The notes: a model not told the origin generated them from the sequence alone. 64,000 nucleotides of DNA from Gemmatimonadota bacterium (GCA_016191225.1 JACPPC010000021.1:1-64000), one strand, 5' to 3'; counted from the first letter of the stretch, positions 37,761 through 47,552 are shown. Numbers and translations: made by a program.

Positions 37761-38669
37761 ATGACCGAGACCCTCTACCAGATCATGGGGCGCCATCGCG
37801 CCGACCCGCTCCCGGTGCGCAAGCCGGCGTGGCTCAAGGTCCGCGCGCCCGGTGGCACCAACTACACCCACCTCAGGCAGCTCATGCGGGAACTCGACCT
37901 CCACACAGTATGCGAGGAGGCGCACTGCCCCAACGTCGGCGACTGCTGGGACCATGGCACCGCCACCTTCATGATTCTCGGCGACGTCTGCACGCGAAAT
38001 TGCGCCTACTGCGCCGTCGCCCATGGCCGCCCCCCGAAGTTCGACCCCGCCGAGCCCGCCCGCGTCGCCGAGGCGGTGCGGCGCATGAACCTCCGGCACG
38101 TCGTCCTGACCTCGGTCGACCGCGACGACCTCCCCGACTTCGGCGCCTGGGGATTTGCCGAGACGATCCGGCTCATCAAGGCCGCCAGTCCCGACACCAG
38201 CGTCGAGGTGCTCGTCCCCGACTTCCAGGGGAGCGAGGACAGCATTCGCGCCGTCCTCGACGCCCGCCCGGAGATCTACAACCACAACACCGAGACGGTG
38301 CCGCGCCTCTACAAGAAGGCGCGTCCGGGTGGCCGCTACGAGCGGGTGATGCAGATCTTCCGCTTCGCCCGGTCGTATGCCCCCGACATTCCCACCAAGA
38401 CGGGAATCATCCTCGGCATGGGCGAGACGAACGAGGAGGTGCTCGCCACCATGCGGGACCTCCGCGCCGTCGACGTCGACATCCTCACGCTCGGCCAGTA
38501 CCTGCGCCCCTCCGAGGGGCACATCGCGCTCGACCGCTACGTCACGCCCGCCGAGTTCGCGATGTTCCGCGAGCACGGCCTCGCCCTGGGGTACCGGCAT
38601 GTCGAGTCGGGACCGCTCGTGCGCTCGAGCTACCACGCCTGGGAGCAGGTCCAGGCGGCCGGCGTCTGA
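37761..38669 (+). CDS. lipA: lipoyl synthase
   Basis: A 302-residue radical SAM enzyme that inserts two sulfurs into octanoyl groups on E2 or GcvH. The auxiliary cluster ligands C51, C56 and C62 (CEEAHCPNVGDC) and the radical SAM cluster C77, C81, C84 (CTRNCAYC) are in place, and the C-terminal 'GPLVRSSYHA' carries the conserved RSSYHA serine. First gene of the lipA-pdhABC-lpd-lipB operon (13 nt to pdhA). Confidence 0.96.
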   Translation: MTETLYQIMGRHRADPLPVRKPAWLKVRAPGGTNYTHLRQLMRELDLHTVCEEAHCPNVGDCWDHGTATFMILGDVCTRNCAYCAVAHGRPPKFDPAEPARVAEAVRRMNLRHVVLTSVDRDDLPDFGAWGFAETIRLIKAASPDTSVEVLVPDFQGSEDSIRAVLDARPEIYNHNTETVPRLYKKARPGGRYERVMQIFRFARSYAPDIPTKTGIILGMGETNEEVLATMRDLRAVDVDILTLGQYLRPSEGHIALDRYVTPAEFAMFREHGLALGYRHVESGPLVRSSYHAWEQVQAAGV

Positions 38670-38682
38670 CCCCCGTTCGCCC

Positions 38683-39711
38683 ATGATGGCCAGGAAGAAG
38701 CCCGACGCCGCCTCGGCGGCGCTCAATCGCGAGTTGCTCCACTCGATGCTCCTCCAGCGCCGCTTCGAGGAGCGCACCGCCGAGGCCTACGCCCTCGGCA
38801 AGATCGGCGGATTCTGCCACCTCTACATCGGGCAGGAGGCGGTCAGCACCGGGTCGCTCTCGCAGCTGCGCCCGGACGACTACGTGATCACCACCTACCG
38901 CGACCACGGCCAGGCCCTTGCCCGCGGCATGACCCCGCGTGCGGTGATGGCCGAGCTCTTCGGCCGCAGCGACGGCTGCGCCCGGGGCAAGGGGGGCTCG
39001 ATGCACATGTTCGACAAGCAGCTCGGCTTCCTCGGCGGGCACGGCATCGTGGGCGGCCACATCCCGATCGCCACCGGCGTCGGATTCGCCATCAAGTACC
39101 GCGGCGGCGACCAGGTCTGCGTCTGCTTCTTCGGCGAGGCGGCGATCAACAACGGCGCCTTCCACGAGGCGGCCAACATGGCCGCCCTCTGGAAGCTCCC
39201 CGTGATCTACGTGATCGAGAACAACCGCTACGGCATGGGCACCGCGATCGAGCGCGCCTCGGCGATCAACGACATCTACGAGCGGGCCCAGAGCTACGAC
39301 ATGGCCCGCGACGTGGTCGACGGGCAGGACGTCTTCGCCGTGCGCGAGGCGATCGGCAAGGCGGTGCAGCGCGCCCGCGCCGACAGCATGCCCACCCTGC
39401 TCGAGGTGCGAACCTACCGCTTCATGGGGCACTCCATGAGCGACGCGGTGAGCGGCACCTATCGCACCAAGGACGAGCTCGAGGAGTACCTCAAGCGCGA
39501 CCCGATCGCGCTGCTCCGCTCGCGGATGGAGGAGGCCGGCGAGATCTCCGCCGACGAGATCGCGGCGATGGATGCCGAGGTCAAGGCGGTGGTGCAGGAC
39601 GCCCTCGACTTCGCCGACGCCAGCCCCGAGCTCCCCCTCGAGGCCCTCTGGGAGAACGTCCTCGTCGACACCACCAGCGATGCGGGCGCCATGCCCGCCC
39701 GCGCGGGCTGA
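38683..39711 (+). CDS. pdhA: pyruvate dehydrogenase E1 component, alpha subunit
   Basis: A 342-residue TPP-dependent E1 alpha subunit: 'GEAAINNGAFHEAANMAALWKLPVIYVIENN' carries the thiamine-pyrophosphate motif GxA..(N)NN with the NN ending, and 'GFCHLYIGQEAVSTG' is a typical start. It decarboxylates pyruvate together with pdhB. Two ATG codons lie at the start; I use the first (38683). Directly downstream of lipA. Confidence 0.92.
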   Translation: MMARKKPDAASAALNRELLHSMLLQRRFEERTAEAYALGKIGGFCHLYIGQEAVSTGSLSQLRPDDYVITTYRDHGQALARGMTPRAVMAELFGRSDGCARGKGGSMHMFDKQLGFLGGHGIVGGHIPIATGVGFAIKYRGGDQVCVCFFGEAAINNGAFHEAANMAALWKLPVIYVIENNRYGMGTAIERASAINDIYERAQSYDMARDVVDGQDVFAVREAIGKAVQRARADSMPTLLEVRTYRFMGHSMSDAVSGTYRTKDELEEYLKRDPIALLRSRMEEAGEISADEIAAMDAEVKAVVQDALDFADASPELPLEALWENVLVDTTSDAGAMPARAG

Positions 39712-39721
39712 GGCCCACGCC

Positions 39722-40702
39722 ATGACCGTGATGACCTACCGCGACGCGCTCAACGCCGCGCTGCGCGAAGAGATGCGGCGCGACGACCGCGTCTTCCTGA
39801 TGGGCGAGGAGGTGGCCGTCTACCAGGGCGCCTACAAGGTGTCCAAGGGGCTGCTGCAGGAATTCGGCGAGATGCGCGTGGTCGACACGCCGATCACCGA
39901 GCTCGGCTTCGCCGGCGTCGGCGTCGGCGCCGCCATGGTCGGGCTCCGCCCCATCATCGAGTTCATGACCTGGAACTTCGCCCTCCTCGCCCTCGACCAG
40001 GTGGTGAACGCCGCCGCCAAGATGCTCTACATGTCGGGGGGGCAGTTCGCGATGCCGATGGTCTTTCGCGGCCCCAACGGCGCCGCCCTGCAGCTGGGCG
40101 CCCAGCACTCGCAGGCCTGGGAGTCGTGGCTCGCCCACATTCCCGGCCTCAAGGTGGTGGCGCCGGGCACGCCGGCCGATGCCAAGGGGCTCCTCAAGGC
40201 CGCCGTGCGCGACGACAACCCGGTGATCGTGCTCGAGGGGGAGATGCTCTACAACATGAAGGGCGAGGTCCCCGACGGTGACCACGTCATTCCCCTGGGC
40301 GTGGCCGAAGTCAAGCGCGTCGGCGAGCACGTTTCCCTGATCAGCTACGGCAAGATGGTCAACGTCGCCCTCCAGGCCGCCGACGCCCTTGCCCGGGACG
40401 GCGTGCATGCCGAGGTCCTCGACCTCCGCACCCTGCGGCCCATGGACGTCCCGGCGATCGTCGCCACGGTGCGGAAGACCAATCGCTGCGTGGTGGTGGA
40501 GGAGGGGTGGGAGCTCTGCGGCCTCGGGGCACAGGTGGCCGACTACGTGCAGCGCGAGGCCTTCGACTGGCTCGACGCCCCGGTGCTCCGCGTGCACCAG
40601 GCCGAGGCGCCGATGCCGTACGCCAGGACGCTCGAGAAGCACGCCAAGCCCGACGTGGCCAAGACGGTGGCCGCCGCGCGGAAAGTCCTCTACCTCGACT
40701 GA
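39722..40702 (+). CDS. pdhB: pyruvate dehydrogenase E1 component, beta subunit
   Basis: A 326-residue transketolase-like E1 beta: 'YRDALNAALREEMRRDDRVFLMGEEV', 'GAQHSQAWESWLAHIPGLKVVAPGTPADAKGLL', and a C-terminal domain with 'HQAEAPMPYA'. Starts 10 nt after pdhA. It forms the alpha2beta2 E1 that passes the hydroxyethyl group to the E2 lipoyl domain. Confidence 0.93.
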   Translation: MTVMTYRDALNAALREEMRRDDRVFLMGEEVAVYQGAYKVSKGLLQEFGEMRVVDTPITELGFAGVGVGAAMVGLRPIIEFMTWNFALLALDQVVNAAAKMLYMSGGQFAMPMVFRGPNGAALQLGAQHSQAWESWLAHIPGLKVVAPGTPADAKGLLKAAVRDDNPVIVLEGEMLYNMKGEVPDGDHVIPLGVAEVKRVGEHVSLISYGKMVNVALQAADALARDGVHAEVLDLRTLRPMDVPAIVATVRKTNRCVVVEEGWELCGLGAQVADYVQREAFDWLDAPVLRVHQAEAPMPYARTLEKHAKPDVAKTVAAARKVLYLD

Positions 40703-40735
40703 TCGCATGACGGGAACCCGGACTGTGAGCCGCTG

Positions 40736-42016
40736 ATGGCGACGAAAGTGGTGATGGAGGCCCTCTCGCCCACGATGGAGGAAGGGCGCGTCGTGAAGTG
40801 GACCCGGGCCGAGGGCGACGCCGTGAAGGCAGGCGACGTGCTGGCCGAGGTCGAGACCGACAAGGCGGTCATGGAGCTCGTGGCCCGCGCCGACGGCGTG
40901 CTGCGCCGGATCCTCGCGCCGGTGGACACCTCGGCGCCCGTGGGAACGCTGCTCGCCGTCATCGCCGCCGCGGGCGAGGACATCGGGGCCCTGGTCGCCG
41001 GCGCCCCGGCCGCGCCTCCTGCCCCGAGCGCGCCGTCGCCTCGACCCGGCGGCGCAGCCGCCGGTGGAGGGACCTCGGGGACGCCGGCCCCGCCGCCGAG
41101 CGCGAGTCCCGCCGCCACACCGCCCGCCTCCGGCGGCACCGGCCGCTCCTCTCCCCTCGCCCGCCGCCTCGCTGCCGACGCGGGCGTCAGCCTCGGCGCC
41201 GTTTCCGGATCGGGCCCCGGCGGCCGCATCGTCAAGCGCGACGTCGAGGCGGCGCTCGCGGGCGGCGGTGCGCGGCCCGCCGTCCCGGGTGCGGCGGGGG
41301 ACATGCCTGCCCCGGCGCCCGCCGCCGCCGGCCCCGGCTTCCGCGACATCCCGCTCACGCAGATCCGCAAGACGATCGCCCGCCGCCTCGTCGAGTCGAT
41401 CGGCCCGATTCCGACCTTCTACCTCACGGCCGAGTACGACCTCGGCCGCGTCAGCGAGATGCGCGCCGCCATGGCCGCCATGGGCGACGACTACAAGGTC
41501 TCCGTCAACGACGTGATCCTGAAGGCGGTCGCCACCGCGCTCGCGCAGCATCCGGAGGTCAATGCCCACTGGCTCGGCGACCGCATCCGCCAGCACGACC
41601 GGGTGCACCTCGGCATGGCGGTCGCCACCGACGACGGCCTGATCGTCCCCGTGATCTTCGACGCCCACGCCAAGCGCATGCGCGAAATCTCGCGCGAGGC
41701 CAGGGAGCTCGCGAAGAAGGCCCGTGAGCGCAAGCTCAAGCCGGAGGAGTACACCGGCTCCACCTTCTCGGTGAGCAACCTCGGCATGTTCGGCATCGAC
41801 CAGTTCACCGCGATCATCAACCCGCCCGAGTGCGGCATCCTCGCCATCGGCACGGCGAGCGACCAGGTCGTGCTCGACGCGGGCACGGCGCGCACCCGCA
41901 AGGTGCTGCGCGTGACGATGAGCTGCGACCACCGCGCCGTCGACGGCGCGGTGGGCGCCACCTTCCTGCAGGCGCTGCGGCGGATGATCGAGAATCCGCT
42001 CATGCTCGTGTACTAG
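40736..42016 (+). CDS. pdhC: dihydrolipoamide acetyltransferase (E2)
   Basis: A 426-residue E2: one N-terminal lipoyl domain with modified K43 (VETDKAVMEL), a flexible Ala/Pro/Gly-rich linker (about 80-135), a peripheral subunit-binding domain ('SPLARRLAADAGVSLGAVSGSGPGGRIVKRDV'), a second linker, and the catalytic domain with HxxxD as DHRAVDGAVGA near the C-terminus. Single lipoyl domain as in Gram-positive and Rhizobium-type complexes. Confidence 0.95.
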   Translation: MATKVVMEALSPTMEEGRVVKWTRAEGDAVKAGDVLAEVETDKAVMELVARADGVLRRILAPVDTSAPVGTLLAVIAAAGEDIGALVAGAPAAPPAPSAPSPRPGGAAAGGGTSGTPAPPPSASPAATPPASGGTGRSSPLARRLAADAGVSLGAVSGSGPGGRIVKRDVEAALAGGGARPAVPGAAGDMPAPAPAAAGPGFRDIPLTQIRKTIARRLVESIGPIPTFYLTAEYDLGRVSEMRAAMAAMGDDYKVSVNDVILKAVATALAQHPEVNAHWLGDRIRQHDRVHLGMAVATDDGLIVPVIFDAHAKRMREISREARELAKKARERKLKPEEYTGSTFSVSNLGMFGIDQFTAIINPPECGILAIGTASDQVVLDAGTARTRKVLRVTMSCDHRAVDGAVGATFLQALRRMIENPLMLVY

Positions 42017-42045
42017 GGGCTGCGGCCCCGCTTCCCCTCCCGACC

Positions 42046-43449
42046 ATGGCCCAGTTCGACGTGATCTTCCTTGGCGGCGGCCCCGCCGGCTACGTGGGCG
42101 CCATTCGCTGCGCCCAGCTCGGCCTGAGCGCCGGCGTGGTCGAGCGCGACGGGCTCGGCGGCACCTGCGTGCTCTGGGGCTGCATTCCCGCCAAGTCGCT
42201 GCTCGAGAGCGCGTCGCTCGCCGTCAAGGTCGGCAAGTCCGCGGAGCACGGCATCACCGTCGGCGAGGTCAAGCTCGACTACGGCCCGGCCATGAAGCGC
42301 TCGCGCGCGGTCTCGCTGCAGAACTCCAAGGGGGTCGAGTTCCTGTTCAAGAAGAACAAGGTCACGACGCTCAGGGGCACCGGCACGCTCGCCGGCGGCA
42401 TGTCGGTCCGGGTCACCGGCGCCGACGGGAAGGCCGAGGTCCACACCGCGAGGAAGGCGGTCGTGATCGCCACCGGCTCGCGCGTGAAGGGACTGCCGCA
42501 GGCGGGCCTCGAGCTCAACAAGACCACCGTGCTCTCGAGCGACGAGGTGCTGGTCCTCGACAAGGCGCCGAAGTCGATGGCGGTCGTCGGCGCCGGCGCG
42601 GTGGGCTGCGAGTTCGCCGACGTCTTCAGCGCTTTCGGAACCAGGGTCACGCTGATCGAGGTCGCCCCCGTGATCCTCCCCCTCGAGGACGCGGACTGCT
42701 CGGCCGAGCTCGCCCGGGCCTTCAAGAAGCGCGGCATCGACGTGATGTCGGGCGCGAAGATCGCCAGCGTCAAGGTGGGCGCCTCGAGCGTGAGGATGAC
42801 GGTCGAGTCCGGCGGCGAGAAGAAGGAGCTCGAGGTCGAGAAGGTCCTCGTCGCCGCCGGCCGCGCCCCGGTGACCGACGACATCGGCCTCAAGGAGGCC
42901 GGCGTCCAGCTCACCGACCGCGGCTTCATCAAGGTCAACGAGCGGTTCGAGACCACCGCCGGCGGGATCTACGCCATCGGCGATGTCGCCGGCCCGCCGA
43001 TGCTGGCCCACAAGGGCTCGCGCGAGGGACACGTCCTCGCCGAGCAGCTCGCCGGCCGGCATCCGCACCCGGTGAACTACGGCAACATCCCCAACGCCAC
43101 GTACTGCCATCCCGAGGTCGCGTCGATCGGCCTCACAGAGGCGCAGTGCAAGGAGCGGAAGCTCGACTACAAGGTCGGCAAGTTTCCCTTCTCCGCGAAC
43201 GGCCGCGCCCGCACGTCCGGCGAGACCGACGGCTTCGTGAAGGTCATCCGCGACGCAAAGTACGGCGAGATCCTGGGCGCCCACATCGTCGGCGCGCACG
43301 CCACCGAGATCATCCACGAGCTGGCGGTCGCCCGCGAGAACGAGTTCACGGTGGAGGAGGTCGACCTCGCCGTGCACGCGCACCCGACGCTCTCCGAGGC
43401 CGTCGCCGAGGCCGTGCTCGACTCCCTCGGGAAGATGATCCACGCCTGA
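42046..43449 (+). CDS. lpd: dihydrolipoyl dehydrogenase (E3)
   Basis: A 467-residue flavoprotein disulfide reductase: FAD motif LGGGPAGY, the redox cysteines C41 and C46 in GTCVLWGCIPAKSLL, NAD-binding 'VVGAGAVGCEFA', and the His-Glu pair in HAHPTLSE near the C-terminus. Reoxidises dihydrolipoyl of E2 and GcvH. The variable residues between the cysteines (VLWG rather than LNVG) are the E3 type seen in several bacteria. Confidence 0.95.
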   Translation: MAQFDVIFLGGGPAGYVGAIRCAQLGLSAGVVERDGLGGTCVLWGCIPAKSLLESASLAVKVGKSAEHGITVGEVKLDYGPAMKRSRAVSLQNSKGVEFLFKKNKVTTLRGTGTLAGGMSVRVTGADGKAEVHTARKAVVIATGSRVKGLPQAGLELNKTTVLSSDEVLVLDKAPKSMAVVGAGAVGCEFADVFSAFGTRVTLIEVAPVILPLEDADCSAELARAFKKRGIDVMSGAKIASVKVGASSVRMTVESGGEKKELEVEKVLVAAGRAPVTDDIGLKEAGVQLTDRGFIKVNERFETTAGGIYAIGDVAGPPMLAHKGSREGHVLAEQLAGRHPHPVNYGNIPNATYCHPEVASIGLTEAQCKERKLDYKVGKFPFSANGRARTSGETDGFVKVIRDAKYGEILGAHIVGAHATEIIHELAVARENEFTVEEVDLAVHAHPTLSEAVAEAVLDSLGKMIHA

Positions 43450-43453
43450 TCCC

Positions 43454-44164
43454 GTGGCGCCGCGCGAGCTCTGGGTCGCCGACCTCGGCACGCTGCACTA
43501 CGGCGCCGCGCTGGCGCTTCAGCGCGACCTCGCCGCGCGTCGCATCGGCGGTGAGCTCCCCCAGGATGTCCTCCTGCTGGTGGAGCACCCGCCCGTCATC
43601 ACCTTCGGCCGCTCGATCCGCGCCGGGCACCTCACGGCCACGCCGGACCTGCTCGCCGCCCGCGGGGTGGAGGTGCACGAGACGGAGCGCGGCGGCGACA
43701 TCACCTTCCACGGCCCGGGCCAGCTCGTGGGCTACCCCATCGTCGACCTCACGCGCCACCGGCAGGACCTGCACTGGTACCTGCGCGCCCTCGAGGAGGT
43801 GCAGGTCCGGGCCCTCGCCGCCTTCGGGATCGCCGCCGCGCGACACCCGGGGAAGACCGGCGTCTGGACGCGCGGCCGCAAGATCGCCTCGATCGGCGTT
43901 CACGCGCGGCAGTGGGTGACCTGGCACGGCTTCGCGCTCAACGTCACCACCGACCTGTCGTTCTTCGACCTCATCGTCCCCTGTGGCCTCGCGGGCGTGG
44001 ACATGACAAGCGTGGCGCGCGAGGTGACGGAACTCGGCCTTGCCGCCGCCGGCGAGGCGCCCGGGGCGCTCGGAGCCATGGCACGCCCGGCGGTCGTGCA
44101 GGCCATGTCCGACCTCCTGGCGCTCACACCGCGCGCCTGGGTCGACGAGGCGGACGCGACATGA
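43454..44164 (+). CDS. lipB: octanoyl-ACP:protein transferase LipB
   Basis: A 236-residue octanoyltransferase that transfers octanoyl from ACP to lipoyl domains. 'RGGDITFHGPGQLVGYPI' motif at 79-96, catalytic K143 in GRKIASIGV and C177 in VPCGL. GTG start at 43454, 4 nt after lpd. Together with lipA the operon contains a full endogenous lipoylation path, so the separate LplA/LipM-like gene at 22.3 kb is extra or specialised. Confidence 0.95.
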   Translation: MAPRELWVADLGTLHYGAALALQRDLAARRIGGELPQDVLLLVEHPPVITFGRSIRAGHLTATPDLLAARGVEVHETERGGDITFHGPGQLVGYPIVDLTRHRQDLHWYLRALEEVQVRALAAFGIAAARHPGKTGVWTRGRKIASIGVHARQWVTWHGFALNVTTDLSFFDLIVPCGLAGVDMTSVAREVTELGLAAAGEAPGALGAMARPAVVQAMSDLLALTPRAWVDEADAT

Positions 44165-44308
44165 CCGGGAGGCGGCGCACCGGCCCTCTCGCCGGCCTGC
44201 TCGCGCAGGACGCGCCCCCGCCGACCGGCGCCTCCTGCCGGTGCCGAACGACTCGCTGATCTTCTTGCGCCTCGGCACACCGGCGCGGTAGCCGCCGCGG
44301 CGGGGGGC

Positions 44309-44314
44309 TAGATT
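44309..44314 (+). promoter_or_regulatory. -10-like TAGATT before uvrD-type gene
   Basis: TAGATT is followed by six cytosines and the ATG at 44321, consistent with a leaderless message. No -35 hexamer at the right spacing. The 156 nt between lipB and this gene hold nothing else convincing. Confidence 0.4.
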
Positions 44315-44320
44315 CCCCCC

Positions 44321-46408
44321 ATGGCCGATGCCCCCCGCGTCTATCGCCAGCGCGAGCGCCAGGTGGACGCGCGCGCGGAGGGGGCTCCCGATCACCTCGA
44401 CGGGCTGAACGACGAGCAGCGCCTCGCCGCCACGGCGAGCGGCGCGCCGCTGCTGATCGTGGCCGGCGCCGGGACGGGAAAGACGCGCACCCTCGTGCAC
44501 CGGGTGGCGCACCTGATCGAGACGGGCGTGCGCCCCGAGCGCATCCTCTTGCTCACGTACACGCGGCGCGCCGCGCAGGAGATGCTCTCCCGCGCCGAGC
44601 GACTGGTCGGCTCGGCGAGCCGGTCGGTGCAGGGGGGGACCTTCCACGCCACCGCCAACCGGCTGCTCCGGCGGTTCGGGCCCGCCGCGGGCCTCCCCGG
44701 CGACTTCACCATCATGGACCAGGGGGACGCCGAGGACCTGATGCAGATCGCGCGGGCCACCCTCGGCGTCGCGCAGCGGAACAAGCGATTCCCGAAGAAG
44801 GAAACGCTGCAGTACCTCTACTCGCGCCACGTCAACACCGAGCGCTCCCTCGACGCCCTCCTGCACGACGAGTTCCCCGCCTTCGTCGACTGGCAGAAGG
44901 ACATCGAGCGGGTGTGGGGCGACTATACGCGGCGCAAGGCGGAGCGGAACCTGGTCGACTACGACGACCTCCTGCTCTTCTGGGCGCTGATGCTCGACCA
45001 GTCGCCCGAGCTGGGGGCGCGCATCGCGTCGATGCACGACCACGTGCTGGTCGACGAGTACCAGGACACCAACGCGCTGCAGTCGCGCATCCTGCGGGGG
45101 CTGTGCGGTGCGAACGGGCGGCTCACCGTCGTGGGCGACGATGCCCAGAGCGTCTACTCGTTCCGCGGGGCGACGGTGCGCAACATGCTCGACTTCCCGG
45201 CGCAATTCACCGGCGCGCGCGTGGTAACCCTCGAGCGGAACTACCGCTCCACCGCCCCCATCCTCGACTGCACCAACGCGCTGATCTCGCGCGCCAGCGA
45301 ACGGTACAGCAAGCGGCTCTGGACAGCGCGCACCGGGGGCGAGAAGCCCTGGCTGGTGGCCGCCCGCGACGAGTCGCAGCAGACCCGCTTCGTCGCCGAC
45401 CGGATCCTCGAGCTGCACGAGGAGGGCGTGCCGCTGCGCGAGATGGCGGTGCTCTTCCGCGCCGGCTACATGTCCGCCGACCTCGAGATCGAGCTGGCCC
45501 GCCGCAAGATCCCGTTCGACAAGTGGGGCGGCCTGCGCTTCCTCGAGGCGGCGCACGTGAAGGACGTGCTCGCCTTCCTGCGCATCCTCGAGAATCCCCG
45601 CGACGAGGTCAGCTGGTACCGCATCCTCCTCCTCATGCCCGGCATCGGCGAGACGACGGCGCGCGCGGCGATCGAGACCATGGCCCAGCTCGCCTGGGAC
45701 TCCGGTGCCTTCGGCCGGTACGCCCCCCCGCCGCGCGCCCGCCCCGCCCACGACGCCCTCGTTGCCCTGCTCGAGGCCATGCGGAACGCCACCCCCACCG
45801 ACTACGCCCAGGTCAGCGCCGACATCGCCCGCGTGCGCACCATGTACGACGAACTGCTCCGCGACAAGTACGACCGCCCCGAGCCACGGCTGGCCGACCT
45901 CGACCAGCTCCAGGTGATCGCGGCCGGCTATCCCTCGCGCCTGGAGTTCCTGAACGCCATCGCCCTCGAGCCGCCCCAGGGCACGCAGGACCTCGCCGCC
46001 GGCGGCGCCGACCAGGAGGACGACGTGCTCGTGCTCAGTACGGCGCACTCCGCCAAGGGGCGCGAGTGGGACGTCGTATTCGTGATCTGGGCCGTGGACG
46101 GCTTCTTTCCCCTCGCCCGCGCGATCGGCGACGACGACCAGGTGGACGAGGAGCGGCGGCTCATGTACGTCGCCATGACACGCGCCCGCAACCACCTCTT
46201 CGTCACCTACCCGATCCACACCTACGGCACGCGCCGCGGGGCCGACTACACCATGGACCAGCTGTCGCGCTTCCTCGACCGCGGCGTTCGCGAAACGATG
46301 GAGCGCGTGGCCCTCGGCGACAACGATGCCACGGCCCCGCCCGACACCTCGCCCCCCGCCCAGCCCGTGGACCTGCGCGCCCTGCTGCGCGGTCGCTTCA
46401 ACGCCTGA
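44321..46408 (+). CDS. UvrD/PcrA-family ATP-dependent DNA helicase
   Basis: A 695-residue superfamily 1A helicase: Walker A GAGTGKT at 49-55, motif Ia 'LTYTRRAAQEM', 'DEYQDTN' (motif II) near residue 245, 'VVGDDAQSVYSFRGA' (motif III), 'LERNYRS' (motif IV), 'STAHSAKGREWDVVFVI' (motif V) and 'MTRARNHL' (motif VI). Involved in DNA repair or replication restart. Unlike UvrD, the second 2B region and C-tail are short and the C-terminus is Pro-rich. ATG at 44321 immediately after a -10-like hexamer. Confidence 0.9.
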   Translation: MADAPRVYRQRERQVDARAEGAPDHLDGLNDEQRLAATASGAPLLIVAGAGTGKTRTLVHRVAHLIETGVRPERILLLTYTRRAAQEMLSRAERLVGSASRSVQGGTFHATANRLLRRFGPAAGLPGDFTIMDQGDAEDLMQIARATLGVAQRNKRFPKKETLQYLYSRHVNTERSLDALLHDEFPAFVDWQKDIERVWGDYTRRKAERNLVDYDDLLLFWALMLDQSPELGARIASMHDHVLVDEYQDTNALQSRILRGLCGANGRLTVVGDDAQSVYSFRGATVRNMLDFPAQFTGARVVTLERNYRSTAPILDCTNALISRASERYSKRLWTARTGGEKPWLVAARDESQQTRFVADRILELHEEGVPLREMAVLFRAGYMSADLEIELARRKIPFDKWGGLRFLEAAHVKDVLAFLRILENPRDEVSWYRILLLMPGIGETTARAAIETMAQLAWDSGAFGRYAPPPRARPAHDALVALLEAMRNATPTDYAQVSADIARVRTMYDELLRDKYDRPEPRLADLDQLQVIAAGYPSRLEFLNAIALEPPQGTQDLAAGGADQEDDVLVLSTAHSAKGREWDVVFVIWAVDGFFPLARAIGDDDQVDEERRLMYVAMTRARNHLFVTYPIHTYGTRRGADYTMDQLSRFLDRGVRETMERVALGDNDATAPPDTSPPAQPVDLRALLRGRFNA

Positions 46409-46505
46409 TCCGCCGTCGTCCTGAGCGCCCCGACGGACAGGCCTTGCCGTCGTCCCCGGTGCGGCGAGCGACCTGCTTGGCGCCCCCGCGGCGCTTCCCC
46501 CGCCC

Positions 46506-47552
46506 TTACGGCCCCTTCCGCGCCCGCGTGTCCACCTCGATGATCTGCCGAATCGCCTTCCGCAGGTCGCCGCGATTGGCCTGCACCGCCGCGTCGAGGG
46601 TGATCAGTCCGGTGCGGTAGAGGGTCTTCGAGAGCACGGCATTGTTGCCGAGCGGGGCGCGGTCGGCCCAGCCGGCTGGCCGTGGAGACCGCAACCACGT
46701 GCCCATCGAGTCGCGCAGCACCGTGCGCGCCTGCGTCTCGAGCGTGTCGCGCGCCGCGAGGCGCGCAAGCGAGTCGCGGTCGTGGGCGCGGAACGCCGAG
46801 TCGAGGCGCATCGCGTACCAGGACCAGAACGCTCCCAGCCGGATCTCGTCGTTCCAGCGGTCGCCCACCAGCCGCGCATTGGCGCTGTCTCCCCGTGACC
46901 GGAAGAACCGCTGCGCGCCCCGGTGGCCCACCATGTTCGCGAACGACTCGTTCATCGACACCGCGCCGGGCACGAAGTACGTCGTGTGCAGCAGCTCGTG
47001 GATCACCGTCTCGGCCACGCTCGCCGAGTCGCCGGCCAGCGTCGGTGAGAGCAGCGGGTCGTCGAGCCACCCCAGCGTGCTGAAGGCGCTCGCGGGGCGC
47101 AGCTCGGCGTCGAGTCCGAGCCCCTCCAGTTCTGCTCGCGCCGCCTCGGCGTCCGCGGGCCGGAAGAATCCCTGGTACGGCACCGACCCGATGATCGGGT
47201 ACCACCAGGTCACCCGGATCAGTCGGTCCCGCCTCGCTCCGGTGAGCACCAGCACCAGCGTATCCCCCGGCAGCGTGCTGTAGGTCGTGTAGGCCCGGCC
47301 GGCCGAGAGCCCGATCGAGTCCACGGCGTACCGCCGCACCGCCTGCACAAGCCCAAGCATGCCGCGGGTGCGGGCGTCGGTGCGCGGATCGGCGATCACC
47401 TCGGCGATCGGCCTTCGCCGGGCCAGGATGCCCCCCTCCTCCCAGGCCGCGCGGGCGATATAGCGACCGGTTCGCGTTGTCGCCGCTGCCCCCACGAGCA
47501 CCGACAACAGCCCCCCGCCGCCAAGCAGGAGCCACCGTCTCCAGCGAGCCAT
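46506..47552 (-). CDS. predicted aminopeptidase, PF10023-like
   Basis: A 348-residue protein with an N-terminal signal or TM segment (about residues 8-25) followed by features of the PF10023 predicted aminopeptidase family: 'VPYQGFF' near the middle, 'AFSTLGWLDDPLLSPTLAG', then 'VIHELLHTTYFVPGAVSMNESFANMVG' containing the HExxH zinc motif as HELLH and the downstream NESFA with a third ligand. Predicted exported or membrane-anchored metalloprotease. ATG 47552 chosen over the GTG one codon earlier. Divergent from dnaE with its own good promoter. Confidence 0.8.
   Translation of the reverse strand: MARWRRWLLLGGGGLLSVLVGAAATTRTGRYIARAAWEEGGILARRRPIAEVIADPRTDARTRGMLGLVQAVRRYAVDSIGLSAGRAYTTYSTLPGDTLVLVLTGARRDRLIRVTWWYPIIGSVPYQGFFRPADAEAARAELEGLGLDAELRPASAFSTLGWLDDPLLSPTLAGDSASVAETVIHELLHTTYFVPGAVSMNESFANMVGHRGAQRFFRSRGDSANARLVGDRWNDEIRLGAFWSWYAMRLDSAFRAHDRDSLARLAARDTLETQARTVLRDSMGTWLRSPRPAGWADRAPLGNNAVLSKTLYRTGLITLDAAVQANRGDLRKAIRQIIEVDTRARKGP

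Noticed and set aside
44161-44259. 32-codon ORF overlapping the lipB stop with an ATG
   Set aside because: Low-complexity Arg/Pro/Thr content; too short and unlike a protein, although the ATGA overlap is tempting.
46431-46452. Terminator between the uvrD-type gene and the predicted aminopeptidase
   Set aside because: The 6-bp inverted repeat cgacgg/ccgtcg with a 10-nt loop is weak and not distinguishable from chance in this composition.
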